Positions 52,801 to 63,606 of a DNA stretch of 64,000 nucleotides are shown here, piece by piece. The stretch's first letter is position 1. Every line of letters begins with the position of its first letter. The notes beneath the pieces were generated by a model, which was not told where the DNA came from, searched no databases, and saw nothing but the letters and a program-made list of their open reading frames with translations. The position numbers were made by a program, and so were the translations under genes. Source of the stretch: Desmodesmus armatus (Eukaryota > Chlorophyta > Chlorophyceae > Sphaeropleales > Scenedesmaceae); assembly GCA_007449985.2 (NCBI GenBank), contig VIIQ02000035.1:62001-126000 (forward strand). Reading direction: 5' to 3'.

Positions 52801-55800
52801 GAGGAGCAGGCAGAGCTGGCGGCAGCAGAGGCAGCCAAGGGCAAGGTGTGTGGTGCTGCTGGTGTTTGTCAGGAGGGGAGCATGGTTGTGAGGGGTTGCA
52901 GGTGTTCTTCAGACAGTTTGTGCAGGGTTGGGGACAGCAGCAACAGATTGCCTCGTCGATCTGCTGGCAGCCAAGGGCAAGGTGTGTGGTGCTGTGAGGG
53001 GCACTGCATGTGGTGGTGATTGTTTTTGAGCTAGGGGTGCTGCCACAGTGCTCTGGAGCAGGCTGGTGGGCCGTGGCAATGGCTTAGGCAGCCAAGAGTT
53101 GGCATCAGTTTGATGTGCTGGTAATGGTTGTTGGAAGAAGCGGTGTGGCAGCAGCAACAGCTGTAGATGCGTTCAGGGGGAACGTTTGTTGTTGTTCAGG
53201 CAGCAATTGTTGTGATCTCAATGAGATGCTTGACATTATACTCTGCTGTGCAGTCTCAACATCTTGTGTCCTGCCCTGTCCTGCCCTCGTTCCTGCAGGC
53301 CAACGGCTCTGCCCCCAAGGCGCGTGGTGTGCTGGGCAGCTTTGTGTCCAACCTGGCCCTGCGCGTGGTGGGCAGCTCAGCACTGACGGCAGACGACCTG
53401 GCTCCAGCACTGGCCGACATGAAGGTAGGCCAGCGCCTTGGGCACCTGCACCTGAAAGGGCGGGGGGGGGGGGGTGAAGGAGGGTGAGGGGTTGCTGGCG
53501 GGGGGGGGGGGGGGCAGTGCACTGCACCGGCACGACAGCGCTCGTAGGTCAACACCACAGTCTAACCCTTGCAAAGTCACCAGTGCAGCGTGACCACCTC
53601 ACACTGCCGCGGACATGAAGGTAGGCCAGTGCCCGTAGCTGGGCCTTTGGGTATTACATCACCCACGGCCCTATCATGCAGAAATCTCTTTGGTGCTTGG
53701 CATGCGTACTCTACAGCACCCCGTGAAACATCGGAGACCGCACCCAGTCTGCACCAGCAGCGGCGGTGTCGCGTTTTGGGAAGATGATCAAGAAGTCGTC
53801 TAATCAGTTGATGCCTTCTCGTTCATTCTCCCAGATCGCGACACCGCCGCTGCTGGTGCAGACTGGGTTCGGTCACTAGGGAAGGACCCTGCAACCGTGC
53901 TGGGCCAACCACGAGGGAGGTGGGGGAGGGTACATGCAGCCTGGTGGGACACGGGCATGCTGGGGTGCACGCAAATGTGCCACAAAAACCGTAGCCACTC
54001 TGGTAAACACGTAAGGACTGTTGTTCCACCATATGTGGGACAACAGTCCTTACGTGTTCACCAAAGTGGCTATGGTTTTCAAGGCACTTTTGCGTGCATC
54101 CCAGCAAGGGTCAATTGACAGGCAATTGATGCTGTAATACCTGCCTGCAAACTCAAATGAGAAATACTTTAGAGAGTCTGCATGCAGAGGCACCTGGTAG
54201 AAGCCATCAGCCATATGAGCGTTCAAAGCAAAGGCACCCTGAAGATCATAGCGCTGCAGAACTCCAGGGTTTCAAACCTGCACTTGTAAGCTTTGTCAAA
54301 TTTGTTGAAGTGTGACAGGTTCAGCACAAGGCACCATGAAGGGGCCTTTGGCACGCATTGCATACAAGCAGTAATCAGGCTTTGAAGACAGCTCAGACAT
54401 GATGTTTGACTTGGTTCGAATTGCTGGTCTCAGCGCGCGGCACCCCTAGCCACAGTCGCTCGGCCCCACCAGTGCAGTGTGGTTCTTCCACCAGTCCTCC
54501 TCCTCCTGGGTGCTCCATACTTTCCCTACCAGTCCCACCCTCTTGTTGAGTGCTGGCTGTAGCTATAAGGGCAGCATGGGTGTCGCATTGACACAGGATG
54601 GTGGCATGCTGGCACGGTCAATGCTGCACATGTCCAACTGATCTGATCTGATCTGGATCAAAATGTGCTGTGCTGTGCTGCTGCAGCGCAAGCTGATGGA
54701 GCGCAACGTGGCCGAGGAGATTGCTGGCAAGGTGGTGGACAGCGTGGCTCAGTCTCTGGAGGGGCAGAAGCTCAGCAGCTTCACAGGTACATACGTGTGC
54801 AGGGGCGATGACGACGTTCTGCTATGCATTCTGCAGTATGTGTGGGTATGTGTGTGTGTTTAGTCGTTGACGCTTTGTGGGGGGACTGTGTGAACTACCA
54901 AAACATCACGAAGATAATGATGTCCTCAATCCCTACCGTGCTGTCCCTGTTTTGCGGTTATCGCGTGCACACCATTGCGTCGTGCAGGTGTGCTTCAGTG
55001 TGTCCGGCGTGCGTTGACACTGTGTGGCAACGACTACCGTAACACCACACAGAGAGTAATAAGCGCTCAATGCCTGCTGTGCTGTGTCTGTCTTGCGCTC
55101 ATTGCCTCTTGCAGGTGTGGCTCAGTTTGTGCGTGGTGCGTTTGAGGACTCCATCAGCGGCATCCTGAACAAGCGCCAGGTGGATGTGCTGCACGACATC
55201 AAGCGCAAGCGCGCCAAGGGTGCGTGAACAAGCCGCATGAGGGCGCCTCGGCGTTTCTGATGCTCCACGACTTGCCTCTAGATAGATAAAGCCGTGCGTT
55301 TGTCAAACTTTGGTGTTTAGGAGTGCATGTATCTTGCTCTGGGGATGCACTTGCTTCACCCTGGGTATATCCATGACAGACACTTTGAAAATGACCTCGT
55401 GGTTGTGTATGCGCTGCAGGCCAGCCCTACGTGATCGTGTTCTGTGGTGTGAACGGCGTGGGCAAGTCCACTAACCTGGCGAAGATTGCCTACTGGCTGG
55501 GCAGCCAGGGCCTGAAGGTGCAGCTGGCAGCCTGTGACACATTCAGGGCGGGAGCGGTGGAGCAGCTCAAGACACACGCAGCAAAGCTGGGAGGGGTGAG
55601 TGGACAGGGGCCGGCTGGTTGGAGCGGTGGCAGAGATATTGTGTACACGCACTGTTTGGAAACAGTGTCTCTTTGCAGTCAGCTGACATATGAACTGGGA
55701 GGGTGTGGCCAGCTGGCTATGTGCACACGCATGCAGTGGTTGCTCACATCTGCGACCCTTATTGTGTGTGTAAAGCATGTATTCGTGTCCGTGGGTGGTG

Positions 55801-56863
55801 TGTGATTACAATGACAAAGTGACACCCCTGCATGCCCCCGCCTGTCCTCACCTGTGATGTGTGTTGGCTGTCCACTCCCTCCCTCCCCTGTATCCCTACA
55901 TCATCGCCCGCCAGGTGCCCCTGTATGAGCGTGGCTATGAGAAGGACCCTGCCAAGGTTGCCAACGAGGCCATCAAGGTCGCACAGCGGGACGGCCGCGA
56001 CGTGGTGCTCGTGGACACAGCAGGACGCATGCAGGTGGGTGCAACCTGCTGTTTGGTATGCTAATGGGTGCTGCTGCCGCCCTGCGTGCAGCCGCCGCAG
56101 AAGTAGTTGAGTGGTTGTGGTTGTGATCGCAGTGTATCAGTGCCATGGTGAGCTGGTTCCTGCTGACAAGTGTGTACGCACGGTATGCTCTTTGCTGTGC
56201 ACCACAATCCAGCGTGCTTTTGGTGTGCATACGTGGAGTGTGTGTGCGTGCGTGCAGGACAACGAGCCGCTGATGCGTGCGCTGAGCAACCTGATTGCGG
56301 TGAACGAGCCCGACCTGGTGCTGTTTGTGGGTGAGGCGCTGGTGGGCAATGACGCAGTGGACCAGCTGGTCAAGTTCAACAGGAGCCTCGCTGACCTGGC
56401 ACCCAACGCAGCCATGAGTGAGTCGGGGGGGGGGGTGGATTGATTTACTTGAAGGTTGTAAAATCCCGCTCAACAACCAACCCTTGACAGTTCGGGTATG
56501 TCTCCCAACCTTTCTGATGTGTAGGAGCGTGGCAAGAGGGGGGGATTGCAGCAAGTCCAGTTTGTCTGAGCCACGGCAGCGATTGGCCAGGTTCCGCAAC
56601 TTGATTGGAGGCGTTGTGGTCGTACCTATTCAGTGATTAATCGACCAACTGCCTTGCCGTTGTTTTTTGCAGGCGGAGGCAGTCGTCAGATCATTGACGG
56701 CATTGTGCTCACCAAGTTTGACACCATCGACGACAAGGTTGGTGCAGCGCTGAGCATGGTGTATGCCAGCGGCGCCCCTGTGATGTTTGTGGGCTGCGGC
56801 CAGACCTACGTGGACCTCAAGCGCCTCAATGTGCGCAGCGTAGTGAAGAGCCTGCTCAGTTAG
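49803..56863 (+). CDS. SRPRA: Signal recognition particle receptor alpha subunit (docking protein GTPase)
   Basis: ER-membrane receptor for ribosome-bound SRP; with SRP54 it forms a GTPase heterodimer that hands nascent secretory proteins to the translocon. Exons: 49803-50006, 50319-50528, 50819-51157, 52157-52363, 53299-53424, 54687-54786, 55115-55219, 55420-55595, 55915-56034, 56258-56417, 56673-56863; 1938 nt, 645 aa. N-terminal SRX domain ([36 protein letters not shown]), which binds SRP receptor beta; a charged Ser/Asp/Lys linker with the acidic block [19 protein letters not shown] domain ([18 protein letters not shown]); G domain with G1 [25 protein letters not shown]3 [21 protein letters not shown] (G4) and [16 protein letters not shown], ending VVKSLLS. 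All key GTPase residues are present. Introns 3, 4 and 5 and the 3' flank are full of duplicated exon edges and fold-backs. Eukaryotic SR alpha rather than bacterial or plastid FtsY because of the SRX domain. Confidence 0.97.
51440..52195 (+). repeat. SRPRA: Direct and inverted copies of the SRP receptor exon 4 start in intron 3
   Basis: The exon-4 start (GGCCGCACCTGGGGAGGCAT, encoding [13 protein letters not shown]; true copy 52150-52195) is present in direct orientation at 51652-51696 and 51963-52006 and inverted at 51771-51812. The accompanying intron blocks (CACACACCAACCG; TGCACTGCTGCTTGTG; GCACACCCACCCA) are repeated too. A weaker relative is at about 51440. Confidence 0.85.
51656..51812. 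repeat. Long imperfect hairpin in SRP receptor intron 3
   Basis: The direct copy at 51656-51730 and the inverted copy at 51740-51812 face each other, with about 70-base arms and a short centre. Pairing is near perfect around the loop (TCACACACCAACCG with CGGTTGGTGTGTGA) and around GGGGAGGCATGGG with CCCCATGCCTCCCC. Confidence 0.8.
52276..52990 (+). repeat. SRPRA: Three to four copies of the SRP receptor exon 4 end with donor
   Basis: The acidic segment [20 protein letters not shown] plus AAKGK and donor is true at 52276-52366. It is copied at 52497-52584 and 52741-52847, and a fragment (CAGCCAAGGGCAAGGTGTGT) is at 52967-52988. Both full copies keep an open frame and a GTGTGT donor; the copy at 52741 also has an acceptor-like CTGAG before GCGTTGGGTGC. 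Poly-G runs precede each copy. Confidence 0.9.
53411..53631 (+). repeat. SRPRA: Duplicated donor of SRP receptor exon 5
   Basis: GACATGAAGGTAGGCCAG, the end of exon 5 with its donor, is at 53416-53433 and again at about 53613-53630. Poly-G tracts lie between them. Confidence 0.8.
53733..53877. repeat. Fold-back 1 in SRP receptor intron 5: 32-bp perfect stem within about 60-base arms
   Basis: Arms 53742-53773 (starting ACCCAGTCTGCACCAGCAGC) and 53837-53868 are exact inverted complements. Pairing continues imperfectly outwards (GAGACCG with CGGTCAC) and inwards (GGGAAGATGATCAAGAAG with CTTCTCGTTCATTCTCCC), leaving a loop of about 20 bases. Confidence 0.9.
53958..54106. repeat. Fold-back 2 in SRP receptor intron 5: about 72-base arms
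   Basis: The left arm (from TGCTGGGGTGCACGCAAA) pairs with the right arm (ending TTGCGTGCATCCCAGCA) with few mismatches. The loop-proximal AACACGTAAGGACTGTTGT pairs with ACAACAGTCCTTACGTGTT. The loop is only about 10-15 bases. It lies 80 bp from fold-back 1. Confidence 0.9.
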
Positions 56864-57414
56864 AGGGTGAGATCTTGCTGGAGCAGCAGCGGCAAAGGCG
56901 GCGCTTGTTTGCTTCGTTGGTGTTGCCTGTGAATGGCTTGCTGCAGCGTGGTGGCGGGCATTCAAGCAGGCGTGGTGAAGAGCCTGCTCAGTTAGAGGGT
57001 TGGATGTTGCTGGAGCAGCAGCAGCAGCGGTGATGCTTGTGGATTGAGTTGTGTTTCAGTCCTACTTGGACCTCAAGCGCCTCAATGTGCGCAGCGTGGT
57101 GTAGAGCCTGCTGAGTTAAGAGGGTGGGATGTTGCTGGAGCAGCAGCGGCAGTGGAGTTACTTTGCTTTGTTGGTGGTGCTTGTGGATCGAGTTGTGTTT
57201 CAGACCTACGTGGACCTCAAGCGCCTCAATGTGCGCAGCGTGGTGAAGAGCCTGCTGAGCTAGAGGGGGGGGCTTGTTGCTGGAGCAGCTGCAGCAGTGG
57301 CAGTGGAGCTACTTTGCTTTGTTGGTGGTGCTGGTGGATCGAGTTGTGTTTCAGACCTACGTGGACCTCAAGAGGTTCAATGTGCGCAGCGTGGTGAAGA
57401 GCCTGCTCAGTTAG
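56806..57414 (+). repeat. SRPRA: Tandem copies of the SRP receptor terminal exon end
   Basis: The true C-terminal segment [19 protein letters not shown] plus stop ends at 56863. It is followed by a partial copy (56971-57000) and three longer copies: 57060-57119 (one premature TAG), 57204-57263 (open, stop TAG) and 57355-57414 (open, KRF for KRL, stop TAG). The last three are preceded by GTGTTTCAG, an acceptor-like sequence, and by the shared block TTGCTGGAGCAGCAGC. Spacing is about 145-150 bp. Confidence 0.92.
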
Positions 57415-59145
57415 ATGGCGGGGCGTTGCCGGAGCAGCAGCAGCGGCAAAGGCGGCGCTTATTTGCTTCGTTGGTGTTGCCAGTGGATTGCCTGCTGCAG
57501 CATGGTGGCGGGCGTCCAAGCAGGGCAGGTGGAGTCGCAGCGTGACGGCAGCAGTGGCGCAGGATTTTTACCATGTCAGTACCTAGTGTGAGTGGTGATG
57601 GTGGGACGTGTTGCATGGAGCACAATGCAGCGCTTTCTGTCCTGTCAAGCTAGTGGATGGGCAGTCACTGCCCGGCATGGGGCCCATGTTTTCTTTCGGA
57701 TTTCGGATGGTTCAAATGAACTTGATCAGACCTCCTGATGTTGAGACTGTGCATTCATGTCCCCTGTTGGATGGCTTGTGTCCTAGGTGTGTGCGCAAAG
57801 TGCTGGTGCGTCCCTGTCAGTTTGCAATGTGCTGTTTATGCAGCGTGCATGTGCCTTGTTTGTCCCGTTCCCAGCAGCTTCTGAGGTAAGGTGCAAGACG
57901 GGCTTGCTAAAGAAAAGAGTTGTGATGTGCTGCAGCAGAAGAAGCAGAAGCAGAGCAAAATCCTGTCAAAGTTGGGGTGCAGAGTCTGCACCTGCACTGT
58001 CATGTGCCTGCCTGCGGCATTAACCACTGCAAACGTGGCTGCAAGGTGTAACTTTGTAAGTAATCCGTTGTCTGCCCTGCTTGACACATTACAGCTGAGG
58101 GTCAACCCATGATACTGTGCAACATGTATCTAGCATCCCTCAGTGATGACGGCAGGTCGCTGTCAGCCCGTTCTTGGGCTGCGGTGCCGGCTGTACACCG
58201 TATCCAGCCCCGAAGCTGGGGGGGCCCGAAGCTCGTCTAGCTTCAGCTGCACATGCATATGCATCACTATCCACTTGTTTCCGTTGACAGACACGGCAGC
58301 TTCAGCCTCTGTGATCTTACTACAACACCGTATCCAGCCAACAGTATGGCAGGAATGTCAAAACAAGCGTCGTACAACCACCTGCTGCCCAAGAAAGCAG
58401 TACTGTATGTGGGTGTGCGCAAGCTAGCACAGCCCAAAAGGCCAGCAGGTGCTGACAATGCCAGTGCCCACCATCGAGCCGCTGCCACAGCAGCACTCAA
58501 ACTCAGGTGTGCTCCCCAGCCTGCATGGTCGATCACTAGCTCAGAGCAGCAGCACAACCAGCTGCTGAGCCATCAACTTCCTACTACCACACATCACTCA
58601 GTGCCAGTAGCGTAGTGGCGACAGCTACAGCCTGCATGAGTCAACCGCCCAGCTCAGCAACCCCACCTGTCTCTTGCCTCAGCCACCAAAGTACTCAGGA
58701 CTGAAATGTTAGTCCTCCGCAGTTCATGGCCCAGCCAGCCATTCTGCATGACACAGCCTTGGCGCCATCGCAGACACCAACTTGCATGAGTCAACTAGTG
58801 TGACACGTGTAGCTATAAAGCTCAAGAGCTCATGCCAGCCCTTCACTGACATCACGGAGACGGGAGAGCAAACCAAAGGAAAAACCGTTCAGCTCAGCGG
58901 CACCACCTGCTCCAGGTGAAGTCAGGGTCACCCTGCTGACACAGCCACCATCACAGACACCGACTTGCATCATATGCAACAGCAGCAGCTGACTGAGCCC
59001 TGTACTCAGCTCAGCGGCACCACCTTGAAGGTTGCTAGCCCAGCATCAGAACCAGCCGCCACAAGGACCACATACTACCACAGTAACACTCAGGGATAGC
59101 TATCACTCTTGCCATAGCAAGAGGCTGCACGGTACACTGCTCATG
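57415..59145. other. Convergent 3' flanks of SRP receptor and SAM synthetase
   Basis: No gene recognised. TGTAA occurs twice near 58045-58060. The dispersed 37-bp repeat copy 2 is at 58292-58328. The SAM synthetase-proximal part (58880-59030) carries duplicated fragments of that gene's last exon. Confidence 0.5.
58292..58328 (+). repeat. Dispersed 37-bp repeat, copy 2
   Basis: One mismatch to 5889-5925. Nearby ACACCGTATCCAGCC also occurs twice locally (about 58195 and 58326), suggesting a larger degraded element. Confidence 0.7.
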
Positions 59146-59190
59146 TCAGCTCAGCGGTACCACCTGCTCCCAGGTGAAGTCAGGGTCATG
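58890..59190 (-). repeat. Downstream copies of the SAM synthetase C-terminal end
   Basis: The plus-strand block CAGCTCAGCGGTACCACCTG (complement of the C-terminal codons VVPLS and stop, true near 59148) recurs at 58890-58928 and 59007-59030, the former also covering the FTWEQ region (TGAAGTCAGGGTCA). Confidence 0.82.
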
Positions 59191-62100
59191 GTTGCGGCCG
59201 AAGTGGCCGTACGCTGCAGTCTTCTGGTAGCGCTTGTTGCCGCCCCGCTGCAGGTCCAGCCGCTGCAGGACAGGTCAGCATAGGGTGGCACAGCACATGG
59301 GTGGATGATGTCAAAAGCGTTGCAACAGGGCGCCATGCGGAATGAGCCGGTAAGGCAAGGGACCTGGACTATACACACTCGAAATGATCTTGTGGTGCCC
59401 AGGTGGTGACAATTTGGCAGCCGTTCCTCAAATACATACTCACATCAGCATAAGGCAGAAACCTCATAACTCACACTTGGACCCTTCTGCTTGTTGGGCA
59501 TTTTCAGTGCCTGAGAAGCTTTGCTGCCCTGTCTGTCAACACCTCAACGGTTACACCAACCTGCATGATCATTCCCGGCCGGAAGTCAAACTTGTCCTTG
59601 ACAGCATCCAAGATCTCTTCGTCAGGCAGCCGGCCAGTCTTGAAAGTGTCCACATAGACAGACAGCGGATGTGGCAGGCCTATGCCATAGGACACCTGGC
59701 AACCAGCAGGGAGAGCAGCGCACAAGTCTGGCATCTGCCAACAGTGTCTGGACTCAGACACTGGTAGTACCAAAACAGGCCTGGGAAGACTTCAAAGGGC
59801 GACTGTCAAGGCCATGTGGCCCATCGCCATCGGCTGGCAAGACATGCACAGAGTGGTGCAGCCACACATGTGCAATGCATTACTGGATGGCCCACACGCA
59901 CCTGGGCTGTTCAGATGTACAAGTGTGTCATCGCCACTCAGCTGAGCAATGCCCACAATGTGACGGCGTGTTCATGCATGGCATGAAACATGTCACAGTA
60001 ACAGTAACGCAACACCCTGGCCAGTACCCCGGGGCCCAGCTGACGCACCTGTACTAGGCACCTGTTTGCCAGTCCTGCGGCCACCACCGACTTGGCTGCT
60101 TGCCGTGCTACGTAAGCAGCAGACCTGTCCACCTGCAACAGCAAAAGAACACACAGTGCATGCGCCGGCAGACAGGCAGGGTTTGGACGCACACAACATG
60201 ATCGATTACGCTGTGTGATGTGTCAACACTGCTCTCTTCAAGCCCAACCTGAGCATTGAACCCAGGTAGTGTAAACCTTGCAACCTGGAGCCAGTTGCCC
60301 AGGTCAGTCACAACCTAGGCAACGTTTTGCAAAGAGCCCACACATCACTTCAGACGCTTGCTGGTCGATCAGCTGGTTGATGTTGTTTCCTGAGGGTGCC
60401 TGCCTACCTTTGTAGGGTCCTTTCCACTGAAAGCCCCACCGCCATGGGCACCCCAGCCCCCATATGTGTCCACAATGATCTTGCGTCCCGTCAGCCCAGC
60501 ATCACCCACAGGCCCTCCAAGCACAAAGCTGCAGGAAGGCAGACAGACAGCACACCATGAGACTGCATGCCACGCCACGCATCACAGCACAGCACAGCAT
60601 ACAGCACAGCACATCCCTTGACACAGCAGGCACCACATCACTTGCCATGTTTAGAAGGCTCTCTCCGCTACCATGAAGCAAGACACCACATCTACTAACC
60701 TTTACTAACCAGTAAAGCACGTACTCCTCACCTTTTGCTGGGGTTTAGGAAGTATTGTGTGTCTGTTGACAGCAGCCGCGGCGGGATGACTGGTGTGACG
60801 ACATGCTGCATGAGTTGGTCCTGGACCTCCTGCAGGCTGATGTCAGGACTGTGCTGAGTGCTGATCAGCAGCGTGTGCACCCGTAGGGGCTCCAAGTGAC
60901 CACCGTCACGCAGGTACTCTATCGTCACCTGCACAAAGGTACCAACGCAGCAGGATTGTGTATTAATAATTATTTATTAACAATGAGGCGAGGGGTCAAG
61001 AAGGTACAATGGCTGTACATACCATCACGCAGGTACTATATCGTCACCTGGCCACGGCACAGCAGAGAGGTGTTTGTTAGTGTTGTTGTCAACAATGACG
61101 TAAGGGCCCAAGGAGGTACGATGGCTGTAAAAACCAACACGCGGGAACTCTATCGTCACCTGGCCATGGCACAGCAGAGTGGTGTTTGTCAACAACGAGG
61201 CAAGGGCCAAAGAGGAACAATGGCTGTACATACCATCGTGCAGGTACTCTATCGTCACCTGGGCAAGGTGCAGCAGATGAACAAGGCGGCAAGGGTGCGA
61301 GGAGGTACACCACTTGCAGGCAGCTAGGGAGTTGGTGGCAGTGAGTGTGAAGGCCAAATGCAGGCTCTCTTTCGATTCTTGCAAGGCCTCCCGCACTGGC
61401 GAGTGCACCACGATACTTTGAAGGAGCAGGGAACTTACCCCCCTCCACCACCAAGTCATGCCTGTCCTTCCCCACACACCCCTCCCTCCCTCCAATGTAT
61501 GACGCATGTGGTGATTGGGATACGGACCTACCTGCGTTTTGCCGTCGGGCCGCGCCCAGGGGCACGTCTCGTCCTTGCGCACTTGTCAGCCTTGCTGCCA
61601 AATGAGAGACCAACATGTGACTCAGACAGACCCGACCCCCTCCCGCTCACCCAGTCACACTGTCCAACGGCATCCAACCCCTGCCCCAACTGTCAGCAAG
61701 GTAGTGACAGGCAAGTTCCCACCTTTCAAGGCAACACTCAGTGGACTAGAGACCTCTTCCAGCCCCCCCCCCCCCACCCCACCTCCCCGCCTACCTGCGT
61801 CTTGCCGTCAGGCCGCGCCCAGGGGCACGTCCCATCCTTGCGCACTTCAGCCAGCCTTGCTGCCAGCTGAGAGGCCAACATGTGACTCAGCGGCATCGCC
61901 TCCGGGCACTCGTCACTGGCATAGCCAAACATGTGGCCCTGGTCACCGGCCCTAGCTCCTGTACGCTCTTGTTGCCCATCCCATGCACACTCTGGCCACG
62001 TCAACGCCACAGCACAGCAAAGCAGCAGTACAGGAGGACAGGAGACGTGCATAAGCAGAGATGAGTGGCTGAGATTTGCCTCATCGCTGGCATGTGGCAT

Positions 62101-63606
62101 GTGTAACTATAGATGGCAGGCAAGGGCTCCTAGATGTGTCGGGCACTCTGCCCTTGCTGCATCACCCCTTGTGTCCTGCCACCATGCACCACTCCCATCG
62201 ACAGCTTGTGTGTGTCACTGGCCAATGACGCCTCCTTGTGCAGAAACCTCTGTCACTGCCACTGCCACCCCTACTTGCAAGCTGTACACACAAGCTGTCA
62301 ATAGGTACAGCTGCATTCAACACCCTACTCATGCTGCTGCAGCAGCCGTTCTGTGCTGCCACTGTCACTGACACTCCCCCCTTAACCCCTGCTGTGCCGC
62401 ATTGCTTTACCCTGTTCGTCTAGTGATGGTCTCTGTGTGCTGGAGCTTGTGATGGTTAGTTTAGTCTTCTCCTCATCACTCACGACCAAGACAAGAACTA
62501 AACTCACAACAACAACCTCCAGCACAGAGGGAACATCACCAGGCCAACAGGGCTTGCATCGTGTTGCTTGTGGATCTTTAAAGCACAGCCGAAACATGCC
62601 TGCTTGGTAGCATGAGCTCTGCAGTGACGCAGCACTCAAAGCCACAGCCAGCCGGGATGATTGCCTGGATGACAGTCATGTCTGGGGTGGGGACCCCTTG
62701 GGTAATGGAACCACAGGAAGCCAAACACACCCCGGTTTTAGCCTTTTCTGGGCTGTTTCCAGCAATCTCTTTGAACAAGACAGCAAAGCTGGCAAACCCA
62801 AACCATCCTTGAGGTGAACAACACCAATTGATGTGAAACCATAATACATACCTGGGCAATCTCTGGTACTTGCTGCCTTATGAGCACCTTCACCTCCATG
62901 TTGCTGGCATTGAACCCCAAGTCCTGCATGTAACAAGCACAACCAACCAATCAAAACCCTTCTGTCATTTTGGTGATGGTGATTAGTAACCTTGAACAGA
63001 CATCCATGAAATCGGATAACAAACATGTCCAGGACATTGCTGAAACAATGAGACAGGCTGAACAAAATAGCTGGGCCGCTTGCTCAGTGTAATTGACAAG
63101 CACACCACACACGGAAGCCTGCCAAAGACATGCTGCCGCGTACGTCATGGTTGTAGCCGATGTCATGGCACACTTGCCGCGCCACAGCATCGTAGTCAAC
63201 ATCTGCATGGCTGGTTATCTCGCCAAACACCTGCAGGCAGGGGATGCAGAGACATAGTGGGTGGTTGGCTGCGTTGTGCTTGCGGTGAGGTGTGGTATCA
63301 GCCAGGCCAAGTGACTTGGCTGTTGACAAGGGCCAGGACGAAAGCTGCAGAGCCCTAAGGGCAAACTTACGAGGCCTTGCATTGCTAAGCAACGACGGCA
63401 CTTGTCTCTAGTACAGTGCCTTGCGCAGGTGATGCAATGTGCTGCAGTGTACTGCACTGTACTGCCCTGTGCTGTACTGCACTGCTGTACTGTCGCCACC
63501 CAGTGCACCCTCCCATCCCTCACCAGCATGAAGTTGTCCTTGACAGCCGTCTCACATGCCACCTTGCTGTTGGGGTCCTGGGCCAGGCAGGCGTCCAACA
63601 CAGCGT
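59146..63606 (-). CDS. METK: S-adenosylmethionine synthetase, N-terminus outside window, apparent 1-base frameshift
   Basis: Makes S-adenosylmethionine from methionine and ATP in the cytosol. Nine exons seen: 63606-63524, 63230-63144, 62923-62852, 61991-61795, 60928-60732, 60528-60408, 60132-60049, 59695-59561, 59262-59146. In order: [160 protein letters not shown], and the C-terminus [20 protein letters not shown]. All splice phases agree except in exon 61991-61795, which is 197 nt where 198 is needed: the G run before the GAGDQG motif (near 61950-61954) is one base short. So this is a sequencing or assembly error, or a disabling mutation. The exon with SESVNEGHPDK-type N-terminal residues is not found to 64000. 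Confidence 0.92.
60898..61262 (-). repeat. Four copies of a SAM synthetase exon acceptor (VTIEYLRDG)
   Basis: The true copy is at 60898-60931 (plus-strand CAGGTACTCTATCGTCACCT). Copies lie at about 61024-61050, 61136-61165 and 61231-61262, with companion blocks CAATGGCTGTACATACCATC and GAGGTAC. Each retains the CAG/GTGACGAT junction on the minus strand, so each is a potential acceptor; period about 100-110 bp. Confidence 0.85.
61528..61893 (-). repeat. Duplicated exon end with donor (HMLASQ to PDGKTQ) of SAM synthetase
   Basis: About 98 bp of the exon's 3' part plus its GTAGG donor (61791-61893) recurs at 61528-61625. The copy has indels that break the frame (the [12 protein letters not shown] region is shifted), so it cannot serve as an alternative exon, but its donor is intact. 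Confidence 0.85.
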
